Origin: Geoanaerobacter pelophilus
GTDB taxonomy: Bacteria > Desulfobacterota > Desulfuromonadia > Geobacterales > DSM-12255
Direction of reading: 5' to 3'
DNA length: 64,000 bases
NCBI RefSeq assembly: GCF_018476885.1
Contig: NZ_JAHCVJ010000001.1
Location: 186,001-250,000 of the forward strand
This document shows, piece after piece, positions 35,700 through 44,574 of this stretch. The number at the start of each line of letters is the position of its first letter. Position 1 is the stretch's first letter. Both the position numbers and the translations under genes were made by a program. Below the pieces are notes generated by a model, which had not been told where the DNA came from, did no database searches, and saw only the letters and a program-made list of their open reading frames with translations.

Positions 35700-35768
35700 G
35701 CATGAAGGTCGGGGTCAAGGTCATGATCATGGGCAATGAGTAGGCTATAGAACCAGTAAGAGGAACAG

Positions 35769-37403
35769 TCAGATCCGGATCACCCGCTCAGCAAGCGCCA
35801 GGCAGGCGGGCCGGTGGCTGATCAGCAGCACGGTCTTGCCGGCCAGGCGCCGCTGCAGGCGCTCTACCACCATCCGTTCGGTCTCGCCATCCAGCCCCTC
35901 GGTCGGCTCGTCCAAAAGGAAAATCGGGCTGTCATGCAATAGCGACCGCGCCAGGGCAATTCTCTTTGCTTCCCCCCCGGATACAGCACTCCCGGCAACG
36001 CCAACCGCAGTATCAAGGCCATCCGGCAGCCCGTCCACCCAGCCGGCCAGACCTGAATCGCCAAGTGCCTCCCTGATCCGGTTACTGTCGGCATCCGGGG
36101 CACCAAGCAGGATATTGTCGCGGATCGAGCTGTTGAACAGGTGCGGCCGTTGCGGCACAGCAGTAATCAGGGAGGCAACCGCCCGGCTGTCGATGTCGCG
36201 CAGCTCTGCGCCGCCGATGGTAATGCTGCCGCGATAAGGGCGGAAGCGAAGCAGCAGCTCGACAATGCTGCTCTTGCCTCTGCCGCTGCGGCCGGTCAAC
36301 GCCACCCGGCTCCCGTCGCGGATAGTCAGGGAAAAATTGTTAAGGACCTCGGCACCGGCACCATAGCTGAAGCAGACATCACGGAATACAATCTCGTGGC
36401 CTTCAGGCACACAGTTAGCAGCAGACTCCGGCACAGGGTGTGGCGCCGTTGCCAGCTCATTCAGGCGACCGGCAGTGGCTGCAGAGGCCGGCACCGCCTG
36501 GAGTGCGGCGGCCAGCGGCGCAACCCCCTCAAAGGACGCGGCAGCGTACAACAGCATCATCACCAGTTCCGGCCCGGTTATCCCGCTTGGGGAAAGTTCG
36601 GTGGCTCCAATCGCCAGCAGTGCGGCAAGGGCGATGCCGCCTGTCGCAGTAACCGTGGCGATCACGATGCCGTTAATGCTCCCCAGGCGCCGTTGCTCCT
36701 TGACGATGCCGGCGTAAAGAAGCTCAACCCGATGTGCCTGTTCTGCCGACGCTCCGAGCAACAACAGCTCTTCAGCCCCCTGCAACCCTTCAGTTACCAC
36801 AGTGCGTAACTCTCCGGCCAGCTGCACCGATCGCTCACCTGGCGCAGCAGCCATCTTCCGCGTCGCCAACGGCAGCACCACCCCGGCGGCAAACAGTGCT
36901 GCAAAAAGCGCCAACCCGGCTGCCGGGCTGAAGAGAGCAAGCGCGCACGGCGCCAGCAGGATAACGGCAAATCCGGTTGCAATCGGCGCGACAATCCTCA
37001 GGTACAGGCTCTCCATGTTGTCGACGTCCGCCCGGAGCCGGCCCGACAGATCACCGCCGGCGTACCCTTCCAGCCCGGCCGGAGCCAGCGGGATCAATCG
37101 TTCAAACATCCAGCTCCGAAGATCGGCCAGCATCCTGAAGGCTGCTTCGTGGGTTACCAGCCGCTCGGCGTAACGCCCCAGGGTGCGAATCAGGGCCAGC
37201 CCCCTGATGGCCGCGGCAGGCACTGCGTAGTTGAATGCTACCTTGGTAACCCCGGCAACCGCCATGGAGGCGATAAACCAGCCGGACACCGCCATTAGGG
37301 TGACATTAGCGGCAATCACCAGAATCCCGGCGACAATGCCGGCAACCAGCCAGGACCATTGCCGGCTGGCCATTGCCTGGAACAGCGTGGCAAGGTCTTT
37401 CAT
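35769..37403 (-). CDS. cydC: Thiol reductant ABC exporter subunit CydC
   Basis: 544 residues: six N-terminal membrane helices (~15-300), then an ATPase domain with Walker A TGRSGRGKSS, signature VSGGEAKRIAL and Walker B IFLLDEPTEGLD, ending in ISHRPACLALAERVIRI. With CydD it forms an inner-membrane heterodimer that exports cysteine or glutathione and supports cytochrome bd and c assembly in E. coli. The start overlaps the cydD stop (ATGA). No cydAB is nearby. A decayed copy of its 3' end sits at 33522. Confidence 0.9.
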   Translation of the reverse strand: MKDLATLFQAMASRQWSWLVAGIVAGILVIAANVTLMAVSGWFIASMAVAGVTKVAFNYAVPAAAIRGLALIRTLGRYAERLVTHEAAFRMLADLRSWMFERLIPLAPAGLEGYAGGDLSGRLRADVDNMESLYLRIVAPIATGFAVILLAPCALALFSPAAGLALFAALFAAGVVLPLATRKMAAAPGERSVQLAGELRTVVTEGLQGAEELLLLGASAEQAHRVELLYAGIVKEQRRLGSINGIVIATVTATGGIALAALLAIGATELSPSGITGPELVMMLLYAAASFEGVAPLAAALQAVPASAATAGRLNELATAPHPVPESAANCVPEGHEIVFRDVCFSYGAGAEVLNNFSLTIRDGSRVALTGRSGRGKSSIVELLLRFRPYRGSITIGGAELRDIDSRAVASLITAVPQRPHLFNSSIRDNILLGAPDADSNRIREALGDSGLAGWVDGLPDGLDTAVGVAGSAVSGGEAKRIALARSLLHDSPIFLLDEPTEGLDGETERMVVERLQRRLAGKTVLLISHRPACLALAERVIRI

Positions 37404-39115
37404 GCCATCACCTCCGCCATGCCGGTCTGGGCAGTCATTGCCGCCAGCCGCCCGTCAGCCAGCCGCACCAGATGGTCGCAGGAACGGAGCGCCTCTTCGC
37501 TGTGGCTGATAATGATCATGGTCCGACCAACTGCCAAGCGTTCGATGGTGTCGAGCAGCAACCGTTCGTTTTCAAGGTCAAGCCCGGCGGTCGGCTCATC
37601 GAGCACCACCAACAGCGGGTTGCGCAGCATCAGCCGCGCCAGTGCCAGCCTCCGGAGCTCTCCGCCGGAAAGACCGGCGCCCCTGTCGCCGAGCATGGTA
37701 TCAAGCCCCTGCGGCAGCCGCCTCACAACATCGGCCAAAGCAGCCGCATCCAGCGCTGTCATAAGCTCGTCATCGCTTGCTGCGCTTGCGGCTGTCAGCA
37801 GGTTGTCCCTGATGCTTGCGGCGGAAAAGAAGGGGCGTTGTGCCACCCAGGCCAGCCGCTCTCGCCAGCGTCGCTGCTCGAAACTGTTGAGATCGAGTCC
37901 ATCAACCAGCACCCTCCCCTGCTCCGGGGCAGAGAGGCCGAGCAGCACCCTGGCCAGAGTTGACTTGCCGCTGCCGCTTTCGCCGACAATGGCAGTAAGG
38001 GATGCCCCGGGGATTTTAACGCTGATATCGCGAATACCGCCACGCTCACCACCATAGCGAAAGGTTACGTTTTCCAGGCACAATCCAGGCGGGGTATTTG
38101 GTGGGGGGAGAACGCCGCTTTCCTGCTGCGGCAGCGGCCGGAGCAGCAGCGGCACGATCCTGGCCGCTGCGGCCGTGCCGTTCATCCGACTATGCCAGGA
38201 GAGCCCCAGGGTACGCAGGGGGAGATAAAACTCCGGTGCGAGCAGCAGAATGAACAGGCCGTCGATCAGGGCTAGCTTTCCCGAAAGCAGCATGAATCCG
38301 GTAATCACGGCAACCAGGGCAGTGCCGACCGTGGCAAAGAACTCCAGCATCAGGGCCGAAAGAAAGGCGACCCTGAGGACCGCCATGGTGCTGCGCCGGT
38401 ATTGATCGGAAACTTCGGCAACCATGGCTGCTTCACGACGGGCAGCGCCAAAGATCTTCAGGTCCGGCAGCCCCTGGACCAGGTCGAGCAGATGCCCGGC
38501 CATCCGGGTCAACTCCCCCCACTGCTGCTGGTTCAGACGCTGTGCCCCCTTGCCGATCAAGACCATCAGCAGCGGGATAAAAGGAGCGGAAAAGAGCAGC
38601 ACCAGCCCTGCCCGCCATTCGAGCGGCACAATGACGATCAGGATCAAAAGCGGCAAAAGTGCAGCCAGCACCAGGTGCGGTAGAAAACGGGTCAGATAGC
38701 TCTCCACCCCCTCTACGCCGCTGGTAACGATCTCGGCCAGTGTACCGGCATCCTCGCCGGCAACACCGGCAGGCAGCAACAGCTGCAACCGTCGGTACAA
38801 GCGGCTGATTATCTGCTGCTTGACCTCGGTCGCAGCCCGGACCACCTGCTTTTCCGCCAGGTAGGCACAGGCGCCGCGCAACAGGGCAAGCAGCGCAATG
38901 GTGACGATAAGGGGGAGAATGTTCTGCCGGTGAGTGGTGGTGATTACCAGGGCGTGGCAGGCGGTGGCCAGGGCTCTTGCCTGAGCAATGATCAGCAGCC
39001 CACCAACCACCCCGATGATAATGGCAATGGCCAGAGAGCGTCGCACCAAACGTGCTTGGTGGCGCAGCCATGCTTCCGGCTCCACCTCTTGATGTTCCAG
39101 GATTGGCTCGGTCAT
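37400..39115 (-). CDS. cydD: Thiol reductant ABC exporter subunit CydD
   Basis: 571 residues: N-terminal transmembrane domain (~25-330), ATPase domain with Walker A GESGSGKST, signature LSGGELRRLALARL and Walker B LLVVLDEPTAGLD. KVPGAS-type linker residues and pairing with the downstream half-transporter identify CydD rather than a homodimeric exporter. Partner of CydC in periplasmic thiol export. The pair lies directly upstream of the hgc unit on the same strand. Cysteine is known to raise Hg(II) uptake in Geobacter, so a functional link is possible but unproved. Confidence 0.88.
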   Translation of the reverse strand: MTEPILEHQEVEPEAWLRHQARLVRRSLAIAIIIGVVGGLLIIAQARALATACHALVITTTHRQNILPLIVTIALLALLRGACAYLAEKQVVRAATEVKQQIISRLYRRLQLLLPAGVAGEDAGTLAEIVTSGVEGVESYLTRFLPHLVLAALLPLLILIVIVPLEWRAGLVLLFSAPFIPLLMVLIGKGAQRLNQQQWGELTRMAGHLLDLVQGLPDLKIFGAARREAAMVAEVSDQYRRSTMAVLRVAFLSALMLEFFATVGTALVAVITGFMLLSGKLALIDGLFILLLAPEFYLPLRTLGLSWHSRMNGTAAAARIVPLLLRPLPQQESGVLPPPNTPPGLCLENVTFRYGGERGGIRDISVKIPGASLTAIVGESGSGKSTLARVLLGLSAPEQGRVLVDGLDLNSFEQRRWRERLAWVAQRPFFSAASIRDNLLTAASAASDDELMTALDAAALADVVRRLPQGLDTMLGDRGAGLSGGELRRLALARLMLRNPLLVVLDEPTAGLDLENERLLLDTIERLAVGRTMIIISHSEEALRSCDHLVRLADGRLAAMTAQTGMAEVMA

Positions 39116-39152
39116 GGAGCGGCGGTCTTTACGCTATGCCGGTTGCACCTGC

Positions 39153-40208
39153 TCATTGGTCGCAGCTGCTGTTGTCAACGCGGCACCCGGCAAGATGCTC
39201 AAGCAGCCATGAAAAGGCCTCTATGGCAAGCGGTCCGATTATTATCCCAGTCAAGCCAAAGGCAGCGATGCCACCGACAGCGCCGAGGGTGATGGTGAAT
39301 ACCGATAGCTCTGAGCCGCCAAGACGTGCCAGCATTGGCCTGGTGACGTTGTCCATCAGGCCGATCACGCCGGCGCCGAATGCCACCAGGATAACCCCCT
39401 TGGTGACCGAGCCGGAGACCATGAGCCAGATTGCCGCCGGCACCCAGACCAGGGCGGTGCCGATCGCAGGGATCAATGCGCAGATAGTCATCAAGGCACC
39501 GGCCAGAAACGGTGACGGCAACCCGAGAAGCGCAAAGGCGATCCCTCCGACTGTTCCCTGCAGCAGGCAGGTACCGGCTACGCCATAGAATATGGCTGCC
39601 GCGCCTGAAGACATCCGGGAGGAAAGGGAATCAAAGCCGAATTCAGGAGGGACAACCTGCGAGAGCTGTCGGTGCCACTGGCTACCGTCCCGGCAAAGGA
39701 AGAACAGGATGAAGAGAAAGGCAACCACCCCGAAAATAAAGGTGCCGGCGCCTTTGGCAATGCTTGTAGCAGCCACTGCAAGCCATTGCAGCACCCTTTC
39801 GCCTGCAGTCGCCGCATGGGCTGCCAAGGCCTCTTCGTCAATCCGATATCGGTTGGTCAGTTTCCGGATCCCGGCAGGGAGCGGCAGGCTGTCCAGCTTT
39901 TTCTGGACCGAGGCCACCGTGATTTTATTGAAACTCTTCCCCTGGATCGACTGGATAGCCGCTGACGCCTCATAGACCAGCTGTCCGCTGACAAGCGTCA
40001 ACGGGACAACTCCTGCCAAGGTAACAATGACGACCATTGCCGCAGCAGCCAAGGTACGGGACAGATACCCGGACAATCTCCGACGGATCGGGGTCAGAAC
40101 CTGATAGATGACCAGGGCCCAGATGAAGGGGGCCAGAAATGGCAGCAAGACCCAGCAGGCCAGCCCAGCTACCGTCAAAATACCCAGGATCCCAAAATAC
40201 TTTTGCAT
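39153..40208 (-). CDS. AI-2E/PerM-family membrane permease
   Basis: 351 residues from the ATG at 40208 (GAGGA ten bases upstream); the open frame to 40295 adds sequence that overlaps the fba terminator. About eight membrane helices, the family segment FFLCRDGSQWHRQL and the C-terminal VTKGVILVAFGAGVIGLMDN-VTRPMLARLGG are typical of the PerM/YdiK/TqsA family. Members export autoinducer-2 or other small molecules or act as ion antiporters, so the substrate cannot be assigned. It lies 37 bases before cydD on the same strand. Confidence 0.87.
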   Translation of the reverse strand: MQKYFGILGILTVAGLACWVLLPFLAPFIWALVIYQVLTPIRRRLSGYLSRTLAAAAMVVIVTLAGVVPLTLVSGQLVYEASAAIQSIQGKSFNKITVASVQKKLDSLPLPAGIRKLTNRYRIDEEALAAHAATAGERVLQWLAVAATSIAKGAGTFIFGVVAFLFILFFLCRDGSQWHRQLSQVVPPEFGFDSLSSRMSSGAAAIFYGVAGTCLLQGTVGGIAFALLGLPSPFLAGALMTICALIPAIGTALVWVPAAIWLMVSGSVTKGVILVAFGAGVIGLMDNVTRPMLARLGGSELSVFTITLGAVGGIAAFGLTGIIIGPLAIEAFSWLLEHLAGCRVDNSSCDQ

Positions 40209-40244
40209 GATGCCCAGTTCCTCGTTTGATTGGCTCAATAAACA

Positions 40245-40266
40245 ATGGGGGCCGATTGGCCCCCAT
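40245..40266 (-). terminator. Terminator after fba
   Basis: A 9-bp stem ATGGGGGCC / GGCCCCCAT with a 4-nt loop, followed on the minus strand by TGTTTATT. It lies between the fba stop and the PerM-type gene. Confidence 0.6.
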
Positions 40267-40337
40267 AATAGTAACAATAATACGCTCAAGATCAAATCAG
40301 CGCGGACAGCAACCGTGCAGACCGGCCCATGTTGCCG

Positions 40338-41618
40338 TTAATCGTCGAAGTTGCCGGCAGCCCCTTTGTCGCTGCTGATGCTCTTTGCCTTCTCGACAAT
40401 CTTTGCCTCGGTCCACTCGGCAGGATTCTCGATCCGGCTCCCCTTTGGTCCGATGTCATGGGACCCGGCCTTGAGAATGGCGTCTATGGCCAACGGAGCG
40501 GTGTCCCTGGCATTCAGGACCTCGGTGAGCATCTTGTAGGTGAAATCCTCGACCCGCTTTGCCATCCGGTCACGGATCTCTTTCGGCTGGGCCAGCAGCT
40601 TGTTTTCAAACGGCAGGTTGAGGTTCTTGTAATCACCCTTTTTCCACCCCTTGTCGTCAGCGTACTTGACCATCTCAGCCCACAACTCCTCGGTCATTCC
40701 TTCGCCTTTTACCTTGATGAAGTTGCCATCGCCATCAAGCTGGGCGTTGCCGTAATCGTTGACTTCAAGGCCCCAGGAGATCATCTGCAGCGCAGTAGCG
40801 ACATTGGCCTTGGTGGTGGCGGTTTCGTTGGCGATCTGGCGCAGGCGGTCGGAGCTGTTGCCGGAAGTGCCGTGCTGCGCGCCATTAATTTTATAAGGGA
40901 TGAGCGCCTTGTGAATTTCGGCGGTCAAGCCAACCTGGATTCCGGCATCCGATGCCTCGATCCCGTGGGTGGTGCCGTTGTTGAGGGCGATCCAATCCGG
41001 GAAGATATCGTGCGCATTGAGGCCGCGGATCAGGAACAGTGCTTCATCAACCGTTGACAGCCCGGAATTCCCCTTGATCTCCCCGACCTCGGTCTCAAGC
41101 CCGGCCCATTTCGGGATGCAGGAATTGATAGCCAGGTTGGCGAGCAGGTTCTGGTCGTCCGGCAGATGGGAGGCGTCAATGGCGATGGAGGTGATACCGG
41201 CCTCGAACATGGTCGGGATCTCGACTTTGGCGCTAGCTAGGTCCTTGTCGTTCTTGATCCCGTAATGGTCGGCATGAATGGCAACCGGAACCGTAATCCC
41301 CAACTCGTTGCAGATTGCATCGACAATGCGGGCCATGTTCCAGTAGTTGACCGGACAGTAAGCCTTCTGGCCCCCCTCCGACTTGGCGATCTCGATGATA
41401 ATCGGGGCGTTGGCCCGCTGGGCAGCCATCAGCGCCCCGCGAACTACGAAGTAATTGCGGCCGTTGGCAGCCATGGTAATTGCCTTGCCTTTGGCAATCA
41501 TGGCCCGATCAATGACTTTTCCGCTTACGATAAGCGCCTTTGAATTGGGAAAAAGCTGCCTGATGTTTGGTGGACGCCCAATCTGTAGGGCTTTTTCGAA
41601 CTCCGCGGAATACGCCAT
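40338..41618 (-). CDS. fba: Class II fructose-bisphosphate aldolase, long form
   Basis: 426 residues from the ATG at 41618 (GGGAG upstream); the frame is open to 41726 without a ribosome site. VPVAIHADHYG holds the catalytic Asp and a zinc His, GLETEVGEIKGN the family Glu motif, and GAQHGTSGNSSDRLR replaces the canonical zinc-ligand GGSG region, as in the long class II aldolases of deltaproteobacteria. It cleaves or forms fructose-1,6-bisphosphate in glycolysis/gluconeogenesis. A terminator follows. Confidence 0.88.
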   Translation of the reverse strand: MAYSAEFEKALQIGRPPNIRQLFPNSKALIVSGKVIDRAMIAKGKAITMAANGRNYFVVRGALMAAQRANAPIIIEIAKSEGGQKAYCPVNYWNMARIVDAICNELGITVPVAIHADHYGIKNDKDLASAKVEIPTMFEAGITSIAIDASHLPDDQNLLANLAINSCIPKWAGLETEVGEIKGNSGLSTVDEALFLIRGLNAHDIFPDWIALNNGTTHGIEASDAGIQVGLTAEIHKALIPYKINGAQHGTSGNSSDRLRQIANETATTKANVATALQMISWGLEVNDYGNAQLDGDGNFIKVKGEGMTEELWAEMVKYADDKGWKKGDYKNLNLPFENKLLAQPKEIRDRMAKRVEDFTYKMLTEVLNARDTAPLAIDAILKAGSHDIGPKGSRIENPAEWTEAKIVEKAKSISSDKGAAGNFDD

Positions 41619-41726
41619 GTCAAATCTCCCTTTACTGAAATATAGTTCATGAAGTAAACAAAACTTAAGTCTTATATCACGCCATCCGGCCAAAATCAAG
41701 GCGGCAACGGAAAGAATTCCTGACAC

Positions 41727-42599
41727 TTACCCCAGGCGGATCACGACAGCACCGGCAAGGATCAAGAGCGCTGAAAAAAGTCGGATCCGGCCCGATGATT
41801 CCCCGAGAAACAGGATGCCGATTACCACCCCGATCATGATGCTTATCTGGCGCACCGGCACGGCATAGCTCACCGGGGACAGGTTAAGGCCATAGCGAAA
41901 GGTAAGAAATGACGTCATCATCACCGGGCCGCTGATCAGGATAAGCCCCCAATGCTCTCTCAGTTCAGGCAGTATCTGGCTGCGGTATCGCGACCGGCAG
42001 AGATTTACAGACATCAGAACAAACATGAACAGGACCAGATAATAGGTGAAGTAAAATGGCGAATAGTTCTTAACTCCAACCTTTTCCGCAATGGAACCGA
42101 TGGAGTAGATGAAACCGGCCGCCAGCGCCGCCTGCACCGGTCTGCTCCGAAGATCCCGGAACGGGCGAAAGATCTGATCCAGGGAAAAGCTCTGCATCTG
42201 AATCGAATAGGCTCCGGCAATAACCATGAAGATGCCGATCAGGCCGATTGCCGAGAGGCGCTCGCCAAGGAGTGTCACGCCCCAGATCGGCACATAGATC
42301 ATCGATGTCTGACAGAGCGGATAGATAACGGAGAGATCCCCTCCCCGGTAGGCCCGGCCGTTTAAAAGGTGATAAAGGACAAAACAGATGGCGCCGAGGG
42401 AGATCATCAGGAGTGTGAACGGTTCCGGACTTCTGAAGCTATCCGGAGCAAACGGGAGCGTCAGTGAAAAAAGGCTTAATGACGCGACAAACATCCACCA
42501 GATGAAAACGGTCTTGTGACGGCTTCGCTTGACCAGCAGGTTCCAGAGCGCATGCATTATGGCCGAGATTACTATGAGCAAAAAGGCAAGTGGAGACAT
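41727..42599 (-). CDS. EamA/DMT-family transporter
   Basis: 290 residues with ten predicted membrane helices in two EamA repeats. The first repeat contains LWNLLVKRSRHKTVFIWWM; the second ends VPVRQISIMIGVVIGILFLG followed by a final helix ILAGAVVIRLG. DMT proteins export metabolites or drugs, and the substrate is not predictable. It lies 108 bases upstream of fba on the same strand and may be cotranscribed with it. AGGGCG precedes the ATG. Confidence 0.87.
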   Translation of the reverse strand: MSPLAFLLIVISAIMHALWNLLVKRSRHKTVFIWWMFVASLSLFSLTLPFAPDSFRSPEPFTLLMISLGAICFVLYHLLNGRAYRGGDLSVIYPLCQTSMIYVPIWGVTLLGERLSAIGLIGIFMVIAGAYSIQMQSFSLDQIFRPFRDLRSRPVQAALAAGFIYSIGSIAEKVGVKNYSPFYFTYYLVLFMFVLMSVNLCRSRYRSQILPELREHWGLILISGPVMMTSFLTFRYGLNLSPVSYAVPVRQISIMIGVVIGILFLGESSGRIRLFSALLILAGAVVIRLG

Positions 42600-42667
42600 A
42601 GCGCCCTGTTCGGCCTGGTGATTTCAGTGATTATGGAAGGACTTTGGTTGCGTAACATTGAAATAAA

Positions 42668-42695
42668 AAGGGGTTAGCTTATTAGCTAACCCCTT
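42668..42695 (-). terminator. Terminator after tRNA-Leu
   Basis: A 12-bp perfect stem AAGGGGTTAGCT / AGCTAACCCCTT, loop TATT, followed by CTTTTTATTT on the minus strand, six bases past the CCA end. Confidence 0.85.
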
Positions 42696-42701
42696 AATTT
42701 T

Positions 42702-42788
42702 TGGTGCCCAGGACTGGAATCGAACCAGCACATCCTTGCGAATACTAGAACCTGAATCTAGCGCGTCTACCAATTCCGCCACCTGGGC
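42702..42788 (-). tRNA. tRNA-Leu (anticodon CAG)
   Basis: 87 nt including an encoded CCA. Acceptor GCCCAGG/CCTGGGC, anticodon stem CTAGA/TCTAG with loop TTCAGGT, a long class II variable arm (TATTCGCAAGGATG) and T-loop GGTTCGATTCC are all readable on the minus strand. Confidence 0.95.
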
Positions 42789-42876
42789 TCAAAGGAAGAG
42801 TTTTTATATCATCAGTCGCTTCCCGATGCAAGAAAAAATATCTCTGCCGCCGTTACCGGGGCAGATTCGCGAGGTG

Positions 42877-43029
42877 CTAGATGAAAAGCGGCCCGTCTTC
42901 TGACGAGGAATCCTGATCTTCCGACTCGTTCTGCTTGAGTAATAGCACCAGACTGCTCCCCAGAGCAGCACCTACCAGAAATGACAGGAGAACCATACCG
43001 GTGCCCATTCCGTTTTCTTCTTCAGCCAT
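42877..43029 (-). CDS. Small single-pass membrane protein
   Basis: 50 residues. The ATG at 43029 follows an ideal AAGGAGG at nine bases. MAEEENGMGT leads into one membrane helix (MVLLSFLVGAALGSSLVLLL), then an acidic tail KQNESEDQDSSSEDGPLFI. The glycine-bearing helix recalls YtxH-like small proteins, but I cannot assign a function. It stands between tRNA-Leu and rmuC, all on the minus strand. Confidence 0.72.
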   Translation of the reverse strand: MAEEENGMGTGMVLLSFLVGAALGSSLVLLLKQNESEDQDSSSEDGPLFI

Positions 43030-43131
43030 GATCAATAGCCTCCTTCGGGGTGGATGCTGCAGAGAATACCAAAAAGATTGCCGCTTGTACAGGGGGTGCA
43101 GAAAATAATCATCGAGAAAACTCTCCGTACA

Positions 43132-44553
43132 TCAGGGACGCGAAGCATCGGATGGTAAAACATCGCCAAGATGAAGGGAGCGCGGAGCAGTATCGATAGT
43201 TGCCAGATCATCGATACCGGTCTCACTGGCTGCACCCAACTCCTTGAAGCGTCTGGCAGAGACAAGAACGCGGGACTCCATTGACCCGACTGCCTTGTTA
43301 TATGATTCTACGGCACGCTCCAGCCCCTTGCGCATGTCGGTGAAGTGCCCGGTCATGAGGAGCAGCCGTTCATACAAAGTTTTGCCGAGGTCGCTTATGG
43401 CCTGGGCATTCTCGGCAAGCTGTTCCTGGCGCCAACCATAGGCAACGGCCCGCAGTAGGGCGATCAAAGTTGTCGGAGTTGCCAGGATTACCCGCTGACC
43501 AACCCCAAACTCGATCAGCGACGGGTCCTGCTCCAAGGCAGCACTGAAAAAGGTCTCGCCAGGCAGGAAGAGCACCACGAACTCCGGAGTCGGCTGAAAC
43601 TGGTCCCAATAACCTTTGGCGCTGAGTTTGGTCAGATGGGTGCGAATCTGTCGGGCATGGTCCTGAAGGTGGCGGATCTTTGTGTCATCATCCCCGGCCT
43701 CCAAGGCCTCTAGGTAAGCCATGAGCGGGGTTTTGGCATCAATGACAATATTGCGGCCGCTAGGGAGCTTGACCACCATATCGGGGCGCAACCTGCCGTC
43801 AGGGGAGTTGACACTCTCCTGTTCGAGGAAATCGCAGTAATTAAGCATGCCGGCGATCTCGACCACCCGTTTGAGCTGGATTTCACCCCAGCGACCCCGG
43901 ACAGTAGGCGCGCGCAACGCCTTTACCAGGCGTGCGGTCTCTCCCTGAAGCTGCGACTGGCTTGAGGCAAGCGATCTCAACTGCTCGGCAAGGGTGTCAA
44001 ATGCCGTGGCCCGGACCTTTTCAAACTCACCGATCTTCTGGTCAACCCGCTCCAGAGACTCCTTCATCGGCCTTACCATTTCATCGATGGCACGCCTCCG
44101 CAGCTCCAGATCACCCCGCGCACCTTCCTGAAACTTTTCCAGGGTTGTCCTGGCCAGATCGAGGAACGCCTGGTTGTTGTTCTGCAGCGCCTGGGCGGAA
44201 AGCGCCTGAAAGGCATCCGACAGTTTGGCCTGGGCTTCGTTAAAAACTGCCAGCTTTTCGGCAGCTCCCTTGCGTTCTTCCTGAAGCAGGGTCTCCTTCG
44301 ACGCCAGCGAGATCTGCAACCGGGCAATATTTGCGGCTGTTTCACCCCGCTCGCTCTCCTGTCGTGCCTGCAGCTGCTTCAATTCTTCGATCTGGCGATC
44401 TCTCGACTGAAGCCGCTCCAAAAGCCTGGCAGCCTCGGCTTCCAGGTCGAATTTGTCCCTTTCCCTGATAAGGTTGAGGCGTGACCAGGCGATGGCCCAC
44501 CCCGCAAAGCCACCGATAACAACTCCTGTCGCCAGCAGCACATACTGCGTCAT
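43132..44553 (-). CDS. rmuC: RmuC-family DNA recombination protein
   Basis: 473 residues. An N-terminal membrane anchor ([20 protein letters not shown]) precedes a long coiled coil (~25-190) and the RmuC domain: [46 protein letters not shown] (nuclease-like Asp and Lys) and [20 protein letters not shown]. RmuC limits inversions at short inverted repeats in E. coli. GAGGGG precedes the ATG. The C-terminal ~60 residues are low in complexity. Confidence 0.9.
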   Translation of the reverse strand: MTQYVLLATGVVIGGFAGWAIAWSRLNLIRERDKFDLEAEAARLLERLQSRDRQIEELKQLQARQESERGETAANIARLQISLASKETLLQEERKGAAEKLAVFNEAQAKLSDAFQALSAQALQNNNQAFLDLARTTLEKFQEGARGDLELRRRAIDEMVRPMKESLERVDQKIGEFEKVRATAFDTLAEQLRSLASSQSQLQGETARLVKALRAPTVRGRWGEIQLKRVVEIAGMLNYCDFLEQESVNSPDGRLRPDMVVKLPSGRNIVIDAKTPLMAYLEALEAGDDDTKIRHLQDHARQIRTHLTKLSAKGYWDQFQPTPEFVVLFLPGETFFSAALEQDPSLIEFGVGQRVILATPTTLIALLRAVAYGWRQEQLAENAQAISDLGKTLYERLLLMTGHFTDMRKGLERAVESYNKAVGSMESRVLVSARRFKELGAASETGIDDLATIDTAPRSLHLGDVLPSDASRP

Positions 44554-44574
44554 TCACTACCCCTCAGCGCCTGG

